Positions 16,530 to 25,900 of a stretch of 56,137 nt of DNA are shown here, piece after piece; position 1 is the first letter of the stretch, and each line of letters opens with the position of its first letter. Source of the stretch: Streptomyces hilarionis (GTDB lineage Bacteria > Actinomycetota > Actinomycetes > Streptomycetales > Streptomycetaceae); NCBI RefSeq assembly GCF_024539675.1, contig NZ_JAHHIT010000065.1, forward strand, positions 1 through 56,137. Direction: 5' to 3'. A program made the translations under genes and the position numbers. The notes under the pieces are model-generated. The model saw only the letters and a program-made list of their open reading frames with translations. It had not been told where the DNA came from and ran no database searches.

Positions 16530-16796
16530 TCAGCGGCGACCTTCGCGCGTGCCGGCCTCGCGTGCCGCGCCCGCGCGGCCCTCGCGCTCCGCGCCGAACT
16601 CCTCGGCGAAGAGCGCCTCGTACTGCTTCATGAAGTCGCCGGCGGCCTCGACGAACGTGTGACCGACCTCCCCGGCGTCCTGTCTGACCAGCTCTTCTAT
16701 GTAGCGGTTGACGCTCATGCCGCGAGCAGTGGCACGCTCGCGGGCGACCTGGGCCGTGCCCTCGTCCACGCGTACGTTCAGCTGGGTCTTCGCCAT
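16530..16796 (-). CDS. Ribbon-helix-helix antitoxin
   Basis: An 88-residue protein. Residues 3-42, TQLNVRVDEGTAQVARERATARGMSVNRYIEELV, form the ribbon-helix-helix DNA-binding domain (strand, helix A, turn, helix B). The C-terminal half (EVGHTFVEAAGDFMKQYEALFAEEF) is an acidic amphipathic helix suited to holding a toxin, followed by a charged disordered end. First gene of the pair with the Fic-like protein and the likely autorepressor. Confidence 0.8.
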   Translation of the reverse strand: MAKTQLNVRVDEGTAQVARERATARGMSVNRYIEELVRQDAGEVGHTFVEAAGDFMKQYEALFAEEFGAEREGRAGAAREAGTREGRR

Positions 16797-16942
16797 ACCT
16801 CGAAGCTAGCGCCGAGGTGCTAGCAGCGGCAAGGGCGGCCGGTGGTCGAAAAGGGATACCGGCTGTGCGCCGGGTCACACTACGCTCGGTCGGACACCGT
16901 CATCGGTTCGTAGTCGGCTTGTCCACGAGCGAGGAGGCAGCC

Positions 16943-17788
16943 TTGTCCACACCTGCTGCGGAGCACGTCCCCGGCCTGGCCCCGGCCGGCGGGAGCGCGG
17001 CCCGCGCCCGAGGTCTGACCAAGGCATACGGCTCCGGCGAGACCACCGTGCTCGCCCTGGACGGCGTGGACGTGGACATCGCGCGCGGACGCTTCACCGC
17101 CGTCATGGGGCCGTCCGGGTCCGGGAAGTCCACGCTGATGCACTGCCTGGCCGGACTGGACACCGTCTCGGCCGGCCAGGTGTGGCTGGGCGACACCGAG
17201 ATCACCGGCCTGAAGGACCGGGAGCTGACCCGGCTGCGGCGCGACCGGATCGGGTTCATGTTCCAGTCGTTCAACCTGATCCCGACGCTGAACGCGGCGG
17301 AGAACATCACCCTGCCGATGGACATCGCGGGCCAGAAGCCCGACCAGGCGTGGCTGGACCAGGTCATCGACACCCTGGGGCTGCGCGACCGGCTCAAGCA
17401 CCGGCCCGCCCAGCTGTCCGGCGGCCAGCAGCAGCGCGTGGCCTGCGCCCGCGCCCTGGCCTCCCGCCCGGAGCTGATCTTCGCCGACGAGCCGACCGGC
17501 AACCTGGACTCGCGGGCGGGGCTGGAGGTCCTCGCGTTCCTGCGCGAGGCGGTCGACTCCCTGGGCCAGACCGTCGTCATGGTCACCCACGACCCCGGCG
17601 CCGCCGCCCACTCCGACCTCGTGCTCTTCCTCGCCGACGGGCGGATCGTGGACGAGATGCGGCAGCCGACGGCCGAGGCGGTCCTGGAGCGGATGAAACG
17701 CTTCGACGTGATCCGCGCGCAGTTCGACGGCGAGAGCGGGGACGGCAGCGGCCCCGCCGCCGTCGGCGCCGGCTCCGGGGAGAAGTGA
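16943..17788 (+). CDS. ABC transporter ATPase, MacB/LolD type
   Basis: A 281-residue nucleotide-binding subunit. Walker A GPSGSGKST, Q-loop FMFQSFNLIP, signature LSGGQQQRVACARAL, Walker B LIFADEPTGNLD and H-loop VTHD are all intact. The TTG at 16943 was chosen because GAGGAGGCAGCC precedes it and family homology starts about 20 codons on; the open frame continues upstream without support. The C-terminus has a Gly/Ala-rich tail. It pairs with the FtsX-type permease four bases downstream. Confidence 0.93.
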   Translation: MSTPAAEHVPGLAPAGGSAARARGLTKAYGSGETTVLALDGVDVDIARGRFTAVMGPSGSGKSTLMHCLAGLDTVSAGQVWLGDTEITGLKDRELTRLRRDRIGFMFQSFNLIPTLNAAENITLPMDIAGQKPDQAWLDQVIDTLGLRDRLKHRPAQLSGGQQQRVACARALASRPELIFADEPTGNLDSRAGLEVLAFLREAVDSLGQTVVMVTHDPGAAAHSDLVLFLADGRIVDEMRQPTAEAVLERMKRFDVIRAQFDGESGDGSGPAAVGAGSGEK

Positions 17789-17792
17789 TCCG

Positions 17793-20360
17793 GTGCTGAA
17801 GGCCACGCTCAGAAGCTTCCTCGCGCACAAGGGACGGCTGCTGCTGTCCGCGCTCGCCGTCGTGCTCTCGGTGGCGTTCGTCGCCGGCAGCCTGATCTTC
17901 TCCGACACGGTGACCCGCACCTTCGACCGGCTCTTCGCGTCGACGGCCCCCGACGTCACGGTGCAGCCGAAGGAGGACCTGACCTCGTCCGCGCCGACCG
18001 GCGCGGTGCAGACCGTGCCCGCCTCGCTCGCGCAGCGGCTGGCCGGCGTGCCCGGAGTGGCCGCCGCCCACGCCGACGTCAGCGTCCAGAACATCACCGT
18101 CGTCGACGCCGGGAACAAGTCCGTGGGCCCGACCACGGGCGCGCCGACCATCGCGACCGACTGGTTCGTCACCCACCGCAGCCCGGTGAAGCTGACCTCG
18201 GGGCACGCCCCGCGGGGCGCGGGCGAGGCCATGCTGGACGCCGACACCGCCGACCGCAAGCACGTGGCGATCGGCGACACGCTCACCGTGATGGCCCAGC
18301 CGGGCTCGTTCAAGGTCGAGATCGTCGGCATCGCCACCTTCACCACCACCAACCCCGGCGCGGCGCTGGTCTACCTGGCCCCCGAGACGGCGGCCACGAA
18401 GCTGCTGGGCGCGGCGGGCAAGGCCACGAGCATCTCCGTCGACGCGGCCGCGGGCACGAGCGACGCGGTGCTCAAGAAGCGCGTCGCCGCCGCCGTGGGC
18501 CCGGGGCCCTACGAGGTGAAGACGGCCGCCGAGCAGGCGAAGTCGTCCGCGCAGGCGCTCGGCGGCTTCCTCGACGTCATCAAGTACGTGATGCTCGGCT
18601 TCGCCGGGATCGCCGTCCTCGTCGGCGTGTTCCTGATCGTCAACACGTTCTCGATGCTGATCGCCCAGCGCACCCGGGAGCTGGGCCTGCTGCGCGCGCT
18701 GGGCGCCGACCGCCGCCAGGTGCGCCGCTCGGTGCTGACCGAGGCGGTGCTGCTGGGACTGGTCGGCTCCACGCTGGGACTGGCCGCCGGCATCGGCCTG
18801 GCGGTCGGGCTGATCAAGCTGATGAGCGCCTTCGGCATGAACCTGAAGACGACGGAGATGGTGGTCGGCTGGGGGACCCCGGTGGCGTCGTACGTCGTCG
18901 GCGTCGGCGTGACCTTCGTGGCGGCGTACCTGCCGGCCCGGCGTGCGGCGACGGTGTCGCCGATGGCGGCCCTCGCCGACGCGGACGTCGCCGGGGTCGG
19001 CCGGCCGCTGAGGGTGCGCGCCGTGGTGGGCGCGGTCGTGGGCGCGCTCGGCGCGGCCGCGCTCGCCGGCTGCGCGGCCTCGTCGAAGACGGCGTCGGCG
19101 GCGTCCCTGCTCGGCCTGGGCGTGGTCCTGACGCTGATCGCCACGGTCATCGCGGGGCCGCTCCTGGTCCGGCCGGTGATCAAGGTCCTGGGCGGCGCCT
19201 TCCCGGCCCTGTTCGGGTCCGTCGGCCGGATGAGCCAGCGCAACGCCCTGCGCAACCCGCGTCGCACGGGCGCGACGGCGGCCGCGCTGATGGTCGGCCT
19301 CGCCCTGGTGGGCGGAATGTCGGTGGCGAGCGCCTCCATGTCGAAGTCGTTCGACCAGCAGATCGACAAGACCCTGGGCGCCGACTACGTCGTCCAGAGC
19401 GCCAACTACGTCCCGTTCTCCGCGGAGGTCACGAACGCGGTGCGCGGCACCGAGGGCGTCGGCCTGGTCGTACGGCAGCGGTTCGCGCCGGTCGCCGTGC
19501 GACTGCCGGACGGCAAGCGCGTGGAGACGACCGCCAGCGGCTACGACGACCGGGTCGACGACGTCGCGCACGTCGACTACGCCGAGGGCGACAGCGCGGC
19601 CGCACTGGCCGACGGCGCCGTCGGCATGGACGTGGACTTCGCCCGCGAGCACGGGGTGCGGCTCGGCAGCGTGCTCCCGGTGGAGTTCCCCGGCGACCGG
19701 ACGGCGTCGCTGAAGGTGGGCGCGCTCACCGATCAGGAAGCGGCCGACGGGTTCGGCACCCAGGGCGGGCTGTTCTTCGGGATCGCGACCGTCGAGAAGT
19801 ACGTGCCCGGCGGACAGGACATCGCGCTCTTCGTGAACGCGCGCCCGGGCACTGACGCGGACGCTCTGCGGCCCCGGCTGGAGAAGACGCTGGACGCCTA
19901 CCCGCAGGTGCAGGTCCGCGACCAGGCCGACTACAAGAAGCTCGTCCACGACCAGATCGCCGTGCTGCTCTACCTGGTGTACGCGCTGCTCGGGCTGGCC
20001 ATCGTCATCGCGGTGCTCGGCGTCGTCAACACGCTGGCCCTGTCGGTGGTGGAGCGGACCCGGGAGATCGGGCTGCTGCGCGCCATCGGGCTGGGCCGAC
20101 GGCAGTTGCGCCGGATGATCCGGCTGGAGTCGGTGGTGATCGCGGTGTTCGGCGCGGTGCTGGGGCTGGCGCTCGGCCTGCTGTGGGGGGTGTGCATCCA
20201 GCAGGTGCTGGAGTTGCAGGGCATGAAGGCGCTGGCCGTGCCGTGGGGCACGATCGTGGCCGTCGTGGTGGGGTCGGCGGTCGTCGGCGTCGTCGCGGCG
20301 CTGCTGCCCGCGTTGCGCGCGTCCCGGCTGAACGTGCTGGCCGCGATCGCGCACGACTGA
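17793..20360 (+). CDS. FtsX-domain ABC permease (MacB-like, two FtsX repeats)
   Basis: An 855-residue membrane protein in the common actinobacterial architecture: TM1 near residues 15-37, a large extracytoplasmic domain, an FtsX block near 260-390 (YVMLGFAGIAVLVGVFLIVNTFSM, then QRTRELGLLRALGADRRQV), a middle TM pair near 405-460, a second extracytoplasmic domain, and a second FtsX block near 725-855 (LALSVVERTREIGLLRAIGLGRRQL). Start GTG at 17793. Probably mechanotransmits ATP hydrolysis to export or release of a lipid, peptide or cell-wall-related substrate; substrate unknown. Confidence 0.92.
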   Translation: MLKATLRSFLAHKGRLLLSALAVVLSVAFVAGSLIFSDTVTRTFDRLFASTAPDVTVQPKEDLTSSAPTGAVQTVPASLAQRLAGVPGVAAAHADVSVQNITVVDAGNKSVGPTTGAPTIATDWFVTHRSPVKLTSGHAPRGAGEAMLDADTADRKHVAIGDTLTVMAQPGSFKVEIVGIATFTTTNPGAALVYLAPETAATKLLGAAGKATSISVDAAAGTSDAVLKKRVAAAVGPGPYEVKTAAEQAKSSAQALGGFLDVIKYVMLGFAGIAVLVGVFLIVNTFSMLIAQRTRELGLLRALGADRRQVRRSVLTEAVLLGLVGSTLGLAAGIGLAVGLIKLMSAFGMNLKTTEMVVGWGTPVASYVVGVGVTFVAAYLPARRAATVSPMAALADADVAGVGRPLRVRAVVGAVVGALGAAALAGCAASSKTASAASLLGLGVVLTLIATVIAGPLLVRPVIKVLGGAFPALFGSVGRMSQRNALRNPRRTGATAAALMVGLALVGGMSVASASMSKSFDQQIDKTLGADYVVQSANYVPFSAEVTNAVRGTEGVGLVVRQRFAPVAVRLPDGKRVETTASGYDDRVDDVAHVDYAEGDSAAALADGAVGMDVDFAREHGVRLGSVLPVEFPGDRTASLKVGALTDQEAADGFGTQGGLFFGIATVEKYVPGGQDIALFVNARPGTDADALRPRLEKTLDAYPQVQVRDQADYKKLVHDQIAVLLYLVYALLGLAIVIAVLGVVNTLALSVVERTREIGLLRAIGLGRRQLRRMIRLESVVIAVFGAVLGLALGLLWGVCIQQVLELQGMKALAVPWGTIVAVVVGSAVVGVVAALLPALRASRLNVLAAIAHD

Positions 20361-20385
20361 GCAGCCCTCGGGCCGGGGCACGCGG

Positions 20386-20432
20386 GCGGCGGCCGTCCGG
20401 ATGGCGGAATTCCGCGTCCGGGCGGCCGCCGC
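20386..20432. terminator. Large GC hairpin after the ABC permease gene
   Basis: Outer stem GCGGCGGCCG / CGGCCGCCGC (10 bp), an inner CCGG pair, and the palindrome CGGAATTCCG at the tip. Lies between the permease stop and the GNAT start, so a terminator is likely. Confidence 0.6.
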
Positions 20433-20448
20433 GTGGTGGGATCGACGC

Positions 20449-20874
20449 ATGTCTGATCTGCGGATACGAGCCGCGACACCCGATGACCTGGACACCGTGC
20501 TGGCCTTCTGGAAGACGGCCGCCGAGGGCACGAGCATCAGCGACGACCGCAGCGGGGTCGAGCGGCTGGTCGCCCGCGACCCGCAGGCGCTGATCCTGGC
20601 CGAGCAGGACGGTGAGCTGGTCGGGACGGTGATCGCCGGGTTCGACGGGTGGCGGTGCCACCTGTACCGGCTGGCGGTGCATCCGCGGCGGCGCCGCCGG
20701 GGCGTGGGCTCGGCGCTGCTGGCGGCCGCGGAGGAGCGGTTCGTGGGGCTGGGCGGCCGGCGCGGGGACGCGATGGTGCTCACCCGCAACGAGACGGCGC
20801 ATCATGCCTGGCGCGCGGCGGGGTACGCGCCCGAGGAGAAGTGGCGGCGCTGGGTGAAGCCGCTCGCCGACTGA
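20449..20874 (+). CDS. GNAT-family N-acetyltransferase
   Basis: A 141-residue single-domain acetyltransferase. It opens RIRAATPDDLDTVLAFW; the acetyl-CoA loop is LAVHPRRRRRGVGSALLAAAEERF, and NETAHHAWRAAGYAPEEKWRRW closes the fold. Substrate unknown. The ATG at 20449 was chosen over one 48 bases upstream that lies inside the preceding hairpin. Confidence 0.88.
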   Translation: MSDLRIRAATPDDLDTVLAFWKTAAEGTSISDDRSGVERLVARDPQALILAEQDGELVGTVIAGFDGWRCHLYRLAVHPRRRRRGVGSALLAAAEERFVGLGGRRGDAMVLTRNETAHHAWRAAGYAPEEKWRRWVKPLAD

Positions 20875-21069
20875 TCCGGGGCCCGCCAGGCCTCCTTTGC
20901 CGATCCTTTACCCTTGGGGGGCTGCGTGGATCACCGCGCGGCCCCCACGACGTCATGAAAGGTGTGAGCGTCCGCCCATGGGCGAGCCTCCCCGTACCCG
21001 CACGCGTCCCCGTACGCGACATCGCGCGCTGCCGTCCGCCCTGCCCGATCCTGGGACGGAGGTGACCCG

Positions 21070-22401
21070 ATGACCGAAGTGCTGCTGCTCCTGGTGGCGA
21101 TCCTGCTGTCGTTGGCGTGCGGCGCGTTCGTGGCCGCCGAGTTCTCCCTGACCACCGTCGAGCGCGGCGAACTCGAACGGGCGGCGGAGCGCGGCGAGCG
21201 CGGCGCGGCCGGCGCCCTGAAGGCCGTCCGCAACCTCACCTTCCAGCTCTCGGGCGCGCAGCTCGGCATCACGGTCACCAACCTGGTGGTCGGCATGCTG
21301 TCCGAGCCGTCGATCGCCAAGCTGATCTCCGGGCCGCTGGAGTCGCTCGGCCTGTCGAGCACCGCCGCGAGCTCCGTGGCACTGGTGCTGGGCACGGCGC
21401 TGTCGACCGTGTTCCTGATGGTCGTCGGCGAGCTCGTGCCCAAGAACTGGGCGATCTCCTCCCCGCTGACGGTCGCCAAGGGCGTGGGCAACGCGCAGCG
21501 CTGGTTCAGCGCGGCCTTCCGGCCCTTCATCAGCCACCTCAACGAGACCGCGAACCGGATCGTGCGCCTCTTCGGCGTGGAACCCACCGAGGAACTGGCC
21601 GCCGCGCGCAGCCCCCAGGAACTCGCGGCCCTCGCCCGGCACTCCGCCCGGGAGGGCGCGCTGGAGGCGGACACCGCCGAGCTCTTCGTGCGCACCCTGA
21701 ACCTGGCCGACCTGACGGCGGAGAACGTGATGACCCCGCGTGTGCAGGTCATCGCGCTGGAAGCCGCGGCGACCTGTGAGGACGTCGCCAACGCCACCCG
21801 GGCCACGGGGCTGTCCCGCTTCCCGGTGTACCGCGGCGGCCTGGACGCGGTGGTCGGCACCGCGCACATCAAGGACGCGCTGGCGGTCCCCGCCGACCGC
21901 CGCCCGCGCGTGCCGGTCTCGGAGATCATGCGCGAACCCCTGCTGGTGCCCGAGTCGCTCACCGTGGACCGGCTGCTGGACCGGCTGTCGGGCAAGCGGA
22001 CGATGGCCGTGGTCATCGACGAGTACGGCGGCACGGCGGGCGTGGCGACGCTGGAGGACATCGTCGAGGAGGTCGTCGGCGAGGTCCGCGACGAGCACGA
22101 CCCGCACGAGACGCCCGACCTCGCCCCCGCGGGCTCCGACGACGACGGCCGCGCCCTGTACTCGGCGGACGGCTCCGCCCGCACCGACCAGCTCGCCCGC
22201 GTGGGCCTTCAGGCCCCTGAGGGCCCCTACGAGACGCTGGCCGGCCTGGTCGCCGCCGAGCTGGGCCGGATACCGGCCGTCGGCGACACCCTGGAGATCG
22301 CCGGCTGGCGCATGGACGTCGTGGACGCCTCCGGCCGCCGGGCCGCCCGGGTGCTGCTGCACGCACCGCTCGCCGACACCCCGGAAGGGGCCGACACGTG
22401 A
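21070..22401 (+). CDS. CNNM/CBS-domain membrane protein (hemolysin-C/CorC-like)
   Basis: A 443-residue protein of the DUF21-CBS-CorC_HlyC layout. Residues 1-190 hold the CNNM membrane domain (LLLVAILLSLACGAFVAAEFSL; LVLGTALSTVFLMVVGELVPKNWA). A CBS pair spans roughly 215-345 (NVMTPRVQVIALE; SRFPVYRGG; TMAVVIDEYGGTAGVATLEDIVEEVVGE). The CorC_HlyC domain ends the protein. Members are linked to magnesium or cobalt export. GGAGGTGA precedes the ATG. Its stop overlaps the next gene, a paralogue. Confidence 0.92.
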   Translation: MTEVLLLLVAILLSLACGAFVAAEFSLTTVERGELERAAERGERGAAGALKAVRNLTFQLSGAQLGITVTNLVVGMLSEPSIAKLISGPLESLGLSSTAASSVALVLGTALSTVFLMVVGELVPKNWAISSPLTVAKGVGNAQRWFSAAFRPFISHLNETANRIVRLFGVEPTEELAAARSPQELAALARHSAREGALEADTAELFVRTLNLADLTAENVMTPRVQVIALEAAATCEDVANATRATGLSRFPVYRGGLDAVVGTAHIKDALAVPADRRPRVPVSEIMREPLLVPESLTVDRLLDRLSGKRTMAVVIDEYGGTAGVATLEDIVEEVVGEVRDEHDPHETPDLAPAGSDDDGRALYSADGSARTDQLARVGLQAPEGPYETLAGLVAAELGRIPAVGDTLEIAGWRMDVVDASGRRAARVLLHAPLADTPEGADT

Positions 22402-23411
22402 TCGCCGTCCAGTTGCTCATCGCCCTGGCGACCCTCGTCGTCAACGCGTTCTTCGTCGGCGCCGAGTTCGCGCTGATCTCCGTACGCCGCTCCCAGATCG
22501 AGCCGTACGCCGAGCAGGGCGACCGGCGCGCCAGGAGCGTGCTGTGGGGCCTGCAACACGTGTCCGCGCTGCTGGCCGCCGCGCAGCTCGGCATCACCCT
22601 GTGCACGCTGCTGCTCGGCGTGGTCGCCGAGCCCGCCATCGCGCACCTGCTGGAGCCGGTGTTCCACGCGGTGGGGGTGCCCGAGGGCGCCGGCCACGCG
22701 GTGTCCTTCGTGATCGCGCTCGTCCTCGCCACCTATCTGCACATGCTGCTCGGCGAGATGGTGCCGAAGAACGTCTCGCTCGCCGAGCCGGTGCGCAGCG
22801 CGCTGCTGCTCGGCCCGCCGCTGGTCGCCCTCGCGCGAGGACTGCGGCCGGTGATCTTCACCGTCAACGCGTTCGCGAACGGGCTGCTGAAGCTGTTGCG
22901 GGTCGAGACGAAGGACGAGGTCGCGGCGACCTTCTCGGACGCTGAGCTGGCCCAGATCGTCAGGGACGCGGGCGAGGCCGGGCTGCTCGACGACCGCGCG
23001 CAGGAGCGGCTGCACGACGCCCTGGAGCTGGGCCGCCGCCCGGTGCGGGACGTCGTCATGCCGCTGGAGCGGGTCGTGCACGCGCGCGTGGGCGTGACCC
23101 CGGAGGGGCTGGAGACGCTGGCCGCCGAGTCCGGGTTCTCCCGGTTCCCGGTGGTGGACGAGGGTCGGCGCATCGTCGGCTACCTCCATGTGAAGGACGC
23201 GCTGGACGCCTCGCCCCGGGACGCCCCGTTCCGGCTGCGGGACATGCGGGCCATCGCGCGGGTGCGCGAGGCGACGCCGCTGGACGACGTGCTGACGGCC
23301 ATGCGCGGCAGCCGGACGCATCTGGCCGCCGTGCTGGGCTCCGACGGGCGGCTGGCCGGTCTGGTGACCATGGAGGACGTGCTGCGGGAGCTGTTCGGAC
23401 AGCGGACCTGA
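22398..23411 (+). CDS. CNNM/CBS-domain membrane protein, shorter paralogue
   Basis: A 337-residue second copy of the same family, with CNNM domain (LIALATLVVNAFFVGAEFALISV; VIALVLATYLHMLLGEMVPKNVSLAEP) and a CBS pair (DVVMPLERVVHARV; SRFPVVDEGRRIVGYLHVKDAL; LVTMEDVLRELFG), but without the CorC_HlyC domain of its neighbour. The GTG overlaps the upstream stop (GTGA). The two probably work as a heteromeric pair, which is inference. A strong terminator follows. Confidence 0.92.
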   Translation: MIAVQLLIALATLVVNAFFVGAEFALISVRRSQIEPYAEQGDRRARSVLWGLQHVSALLAAAQLGITLCTLLLGVVAEPAIAHLLEPVFHAVGVPEGAGHAVSFVIALVLATYLHMLLGEMVPKNVSLAEPVRSALLLGPPLVALARGLRPVIFTVNAFANGLLKLLRVETKDEVAATFSDAELAQIVRDAGEAGLLDDRAQERLHDALELGRRPVRDVVMPLERVVHARVGVTPEGLETLAAESGFSRFPVVDEGRRIVGYLHVKDALDASPRDAPFRLRDMRAIARVREATPLDDVLTAMRGSRTHLAAVLGSDGRLAGLVTMEDVLRELFGQRT

Positions 23412-23427
23412 CCGCAGCGGGCCGCTT

Positions 23428-23453
23428 CGCCGCGCGGGTCCGCCCGCGCGGCG
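23428..23453 (+). terminator. Terminator hairpin after the CNNM/CBS pair
   Basis: CGCCGCGCGGG, four-base loop TCCG, CCCGCGCGGCG: a perfect 11-bp stem 17 bases after the stop codon. Confidence 0.65.
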
Positions 23454-23502
23454 GAGGCGACCGACCGCCGGGTATGCGACTCGGGCTACCATCTGTGTCG
23501 CC

Positions 23503-24285
23503 ATGCAGACGAACCCCACGTACACCAGCCTGGTCGCCGTCGGCGACTCCTTCACCGAGGGCATGTCCGACCTGCTGCCCGACGGCACCTACCGGGGCTG
23601 GGCGGACCTCCTCGCCGCACGGATGGCCGCCCGCTCCCCCGGCTTCCGGTACGCCAACCTGGCGGTGCGCGGAAAGCTGATCGGACAGATCGTCGAGGAG
23701 CAGGTGCCGGTGGCGGCCGCGATGGGCGCCGATGTGATCACCCTGGTCGGCGGCCTCAACGACACCCTGCGGCCGAAGTGCGACATGGGGCGGGTCAAGG
23801 GCCTGCTCACGGAGGCGGTGGAGCGGCTGGCGCCGTCGTGCAAGCAGCTGGTCCTCATGCGCAGCCCGGGGCGGCAGGGTCCCGTCCTGGAGCGGTTCCG
23901 GCCGCGCATGGAGGAGCTGTTCGTGTGCGTCGAGGAGCTGGGCGCCCGGCACGGCGCGCTCGTCGTCGACCTGTACGGCGCCCCGTCGCTGAGCGACCCG
24001 CGCATGTGGGACGTCGACCGGCTGCACCTGACGGCGGAGGGGCACCGCCGGGTCGCCGAGGCCGTCTGGCAGAGCCTCGGACACGACCCGGAGGACGAGG
24101 AGTGGCACGCGCCGATGGCGGCGACGGCCCCTCCGGGCTGGACGGCCCGCCGGGTCGCCGACGCGCGGTTCGCCCGGCAGCACCTGCTGCCGTGGATCGG
24201 CCGCCGCCTCACGGGCCGCTCGTCCGGCGACGGTCTGCCGCCGAAGCGGCCCGACCTGCTGCCGTACGAGGGACCGCCCGCGTGA
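23503..24285 (+). CDS. SGNH/GDSL-family hydrolase
   Basis: A 260-residue cytosolic esterase-like protein without a signal peptide. Block I is AVGDSFTEG with the nucleophile Ser, block III is GGLNDTL with the oxyanion Asn, and block V is WDVDRLHLTAEGHRRVAE with the Asp-His pair. The C-terminal 60 residues are basic and proline-rich. Substrate unknown. Start ATG at 23503. Confidence 0.9.
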   Translation: MQTNPTYTSLVAVGDSFTEGMSDLLPDGTYRGWADLLAARMAARSPGFRYANLAVRGKLIGQIVEEQVPVAAAMGADVITLVGGLNDTLRPKCDMGRVKGLLTEAVERLAPSCKQLVLMRSPGRQGPVLERFRPRMEELFVCVEELGARHGALVVDLYGAPSLSDPRMWDVDRLHLTAEGHRRVAEAVWQSLGHDPEDEEWHAPMAATAPPGWTARRVADARFARQHLLPWIGRRLTGRSSGDGLPPKRPDLLPYEGPPA

Positions 24286-24413
24286 GGGACCTGCGCGGCC
24301 GGGCCCGCGGGCCGCGCGACGCGGACGCCCGCGGCGAGTGACGCCGCTCTCGTAGGTTCCGCCGAACGCCACCGTGCGCCGACCTGCACGAATCGCCAGT
24401 AGAATCCGTCCAC

Positions 24414-25856
24414 GTGACTTCCGCTGCCGCCAAGCCCCGCATCCCCAACGTCCTCGCCGGACGCTACGCCTCGACCGAGCTCGCCACGCTCTGGTCGCCC
24501 GAGCACAAGGTGAAGCTGGAGCGTCAGCTCTGGCTCGCCGTGCTGCGGGCTCAGAAGGACCTCGGGATCGAGGTGCCGGACGCGGCGATCGCCGACTACG
24601 AGCGTGTCCTCGACACCGTGGACCTGGCCTCGATCGCCGAGCGCGAGAAGGTCACCCGGCACGACGTCAAGGCCCGTATCGAGGAGTTCAACGACCTCGC
24701 CGGGCACGAGCAGGTGCACAAGGGCATGACGTCCCGCGACCTGACGGAGAACGTCGAGCAGTTGCAGGTCCGCCTCTCGCTGGAGCTGGTCCGCGACCGT
24801 ACGGTCGCCGTGCTGGCCCGCCTGGGCCGGCTGGCCGGCGAGTACGGCGAGCTGGTCGTGGCCGGCCGCTCGCACAACGTGGCCGCGCAGGCCACGACCC
24901 TGGGCAAGCGGTTCGCGACCGCCGCCGACGAGCTCCTCGTCGCGTACGGCCGGGTCGAGGAGCTGCTCGGCCGGTACCCGCTGCGCGGCATCAAGGGCCC
25001 GGTGGGCACCGCCCAGGACATGCTGGACCTGCTGGGCGGGGACGCGGCGAAGCTGGCCGAGCTGGAGGACCGGATCGCCGGCCACTTGGGCTTCTCGCAG
25101 GCGTTCACCTCGGTCGGCCAGGTCTACCCGCGCTCGCTGGACTACGAGGTCGTCACGGCCCTGGTGCAGCTCGCCTCGGCGCCCTCCTCGCTGGCGAAGA
25201 CGATCCGGCTGATGGCCGGGCACGAGCTGGTGACCGAGGGCTTCAAGCCCGGCCAGGTCGGGTCCTCCGCCATGCCGCACAAGATGAACACCCGGTCCTG
25301 CGAGCGCGTCAACGGCCTCATGGTCATCCTGCGCGGCTACGCGTCGATGACGGGCGAGCTGGCGGGCGACCAGTGGAACGAGGGCGACGTGTCCTGCTCC
25401 GTGGTGCGCCGCGTGGCGCTCCCGGACGCGTTCTTCGCGCTGGACGGCCTGCTGGAGACGTTCCTGACCGTGCTCGACGAGTTCGGCGCCTTCCCGGCCG
25501 TCGTCGCCCGCGAGCTCGACCGCTACCTGCCGTTCCTCGCCACCACCAAGGTGCTGATGGGCGCGGTGCGCGCGGGCGTCGGCCGTGAGGGCGCGCACGA
25601 GGCCATCAAGGAGAACGCCGTGGCCTCGGCGCTGGCGATGCGCGAGCAGGGCGCCGAGCGCAACGAGCTGCTCGACAAGCTGGCGGCGGACGAGCGTCTG
25701 CCGCTCGACCGGGCGCAGCTCGACGCGCTGATGGCCGACAAGCTGTCCTTCACGGGCGCCGCGGCCGCGCAGGTCGCCGTCGTGGTCGGCCGGATCGAGG
25801 AGATCGTCAAGCAGCGGCCGGAGGCCGCCGGGTACACCCCCGGAGCGATCCTCTGA
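24414..25856 (+). CDS. purB: Adenylosuccinate lyase
   Basis: Acts twice in purine synthesis, splitting SAICAR and adenylosuccinate with release of fumarate. 480 residues. Family blocks: RYASTELATLWSPEHK, HDVKARIEEFN, KGMTSRDLTEN, and the fumarase/ASL signature GSSAMPHKMNTRSCE with the flexible catalytic loop Ser. The GTG at 24414 begins TSAAAKPRIPNVLAG, usual for actinobacterial PurB. Overlaps in context with the Mug gene directly downstream. Confidence 0.96.
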   Translation: MTSAAAKPRIPNVLAGRYASTELATLWSPEHKVKLERQLWLAVLRAQKDLGIEVPDAAIADYERVLDTVDLASIAEREKVTRHDVKARIEEFNDLAGHEQVHKGMTSRDLTENVEQLQVRLSLELVRDRTVAVLARLGRLAGEYGELVVAGRSHNVAAQATTLGKRFATAADELLVAYGRVEELLGRYPLRGIKGPVGTAQDMLDLLGGDAAKLAELEDRIAGHLGFSQAFTSVGQVYPRSLDYEVVTALVQLASAPSSLAKTIRLMAGHELVTEGFKPGQVGSSAMPHKMNTRSCERVNGLMVILRGYASMTGELAGDQWNEGDVSCSVVRRVALPDAFFALDGLLETFLTVLDEFGAFPAVVARELDRYLPFLATTKVLMGAVRAGVGREGAHEAIKENAVASALAMREQGAERNELLDKLAADERLPLDRAQLDALMADKLSFTGAAAAQVAVVVGRIEEIVKQRPEAAGYTPGAIL

Positions 25857-25900
25857 CGCGCTTCACCCAGGCGGAGCTGGAGGCAGCCCGCGACCGTCTC

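Noticed and set aside
17583..20789. A 1068-codon open frame on the minus strand opposite the ABC permease
   Set aside because: Antisense shadow of the FtsX-type gene: Arg/His/Gln-rich text with no fold signature and no ribosome site.
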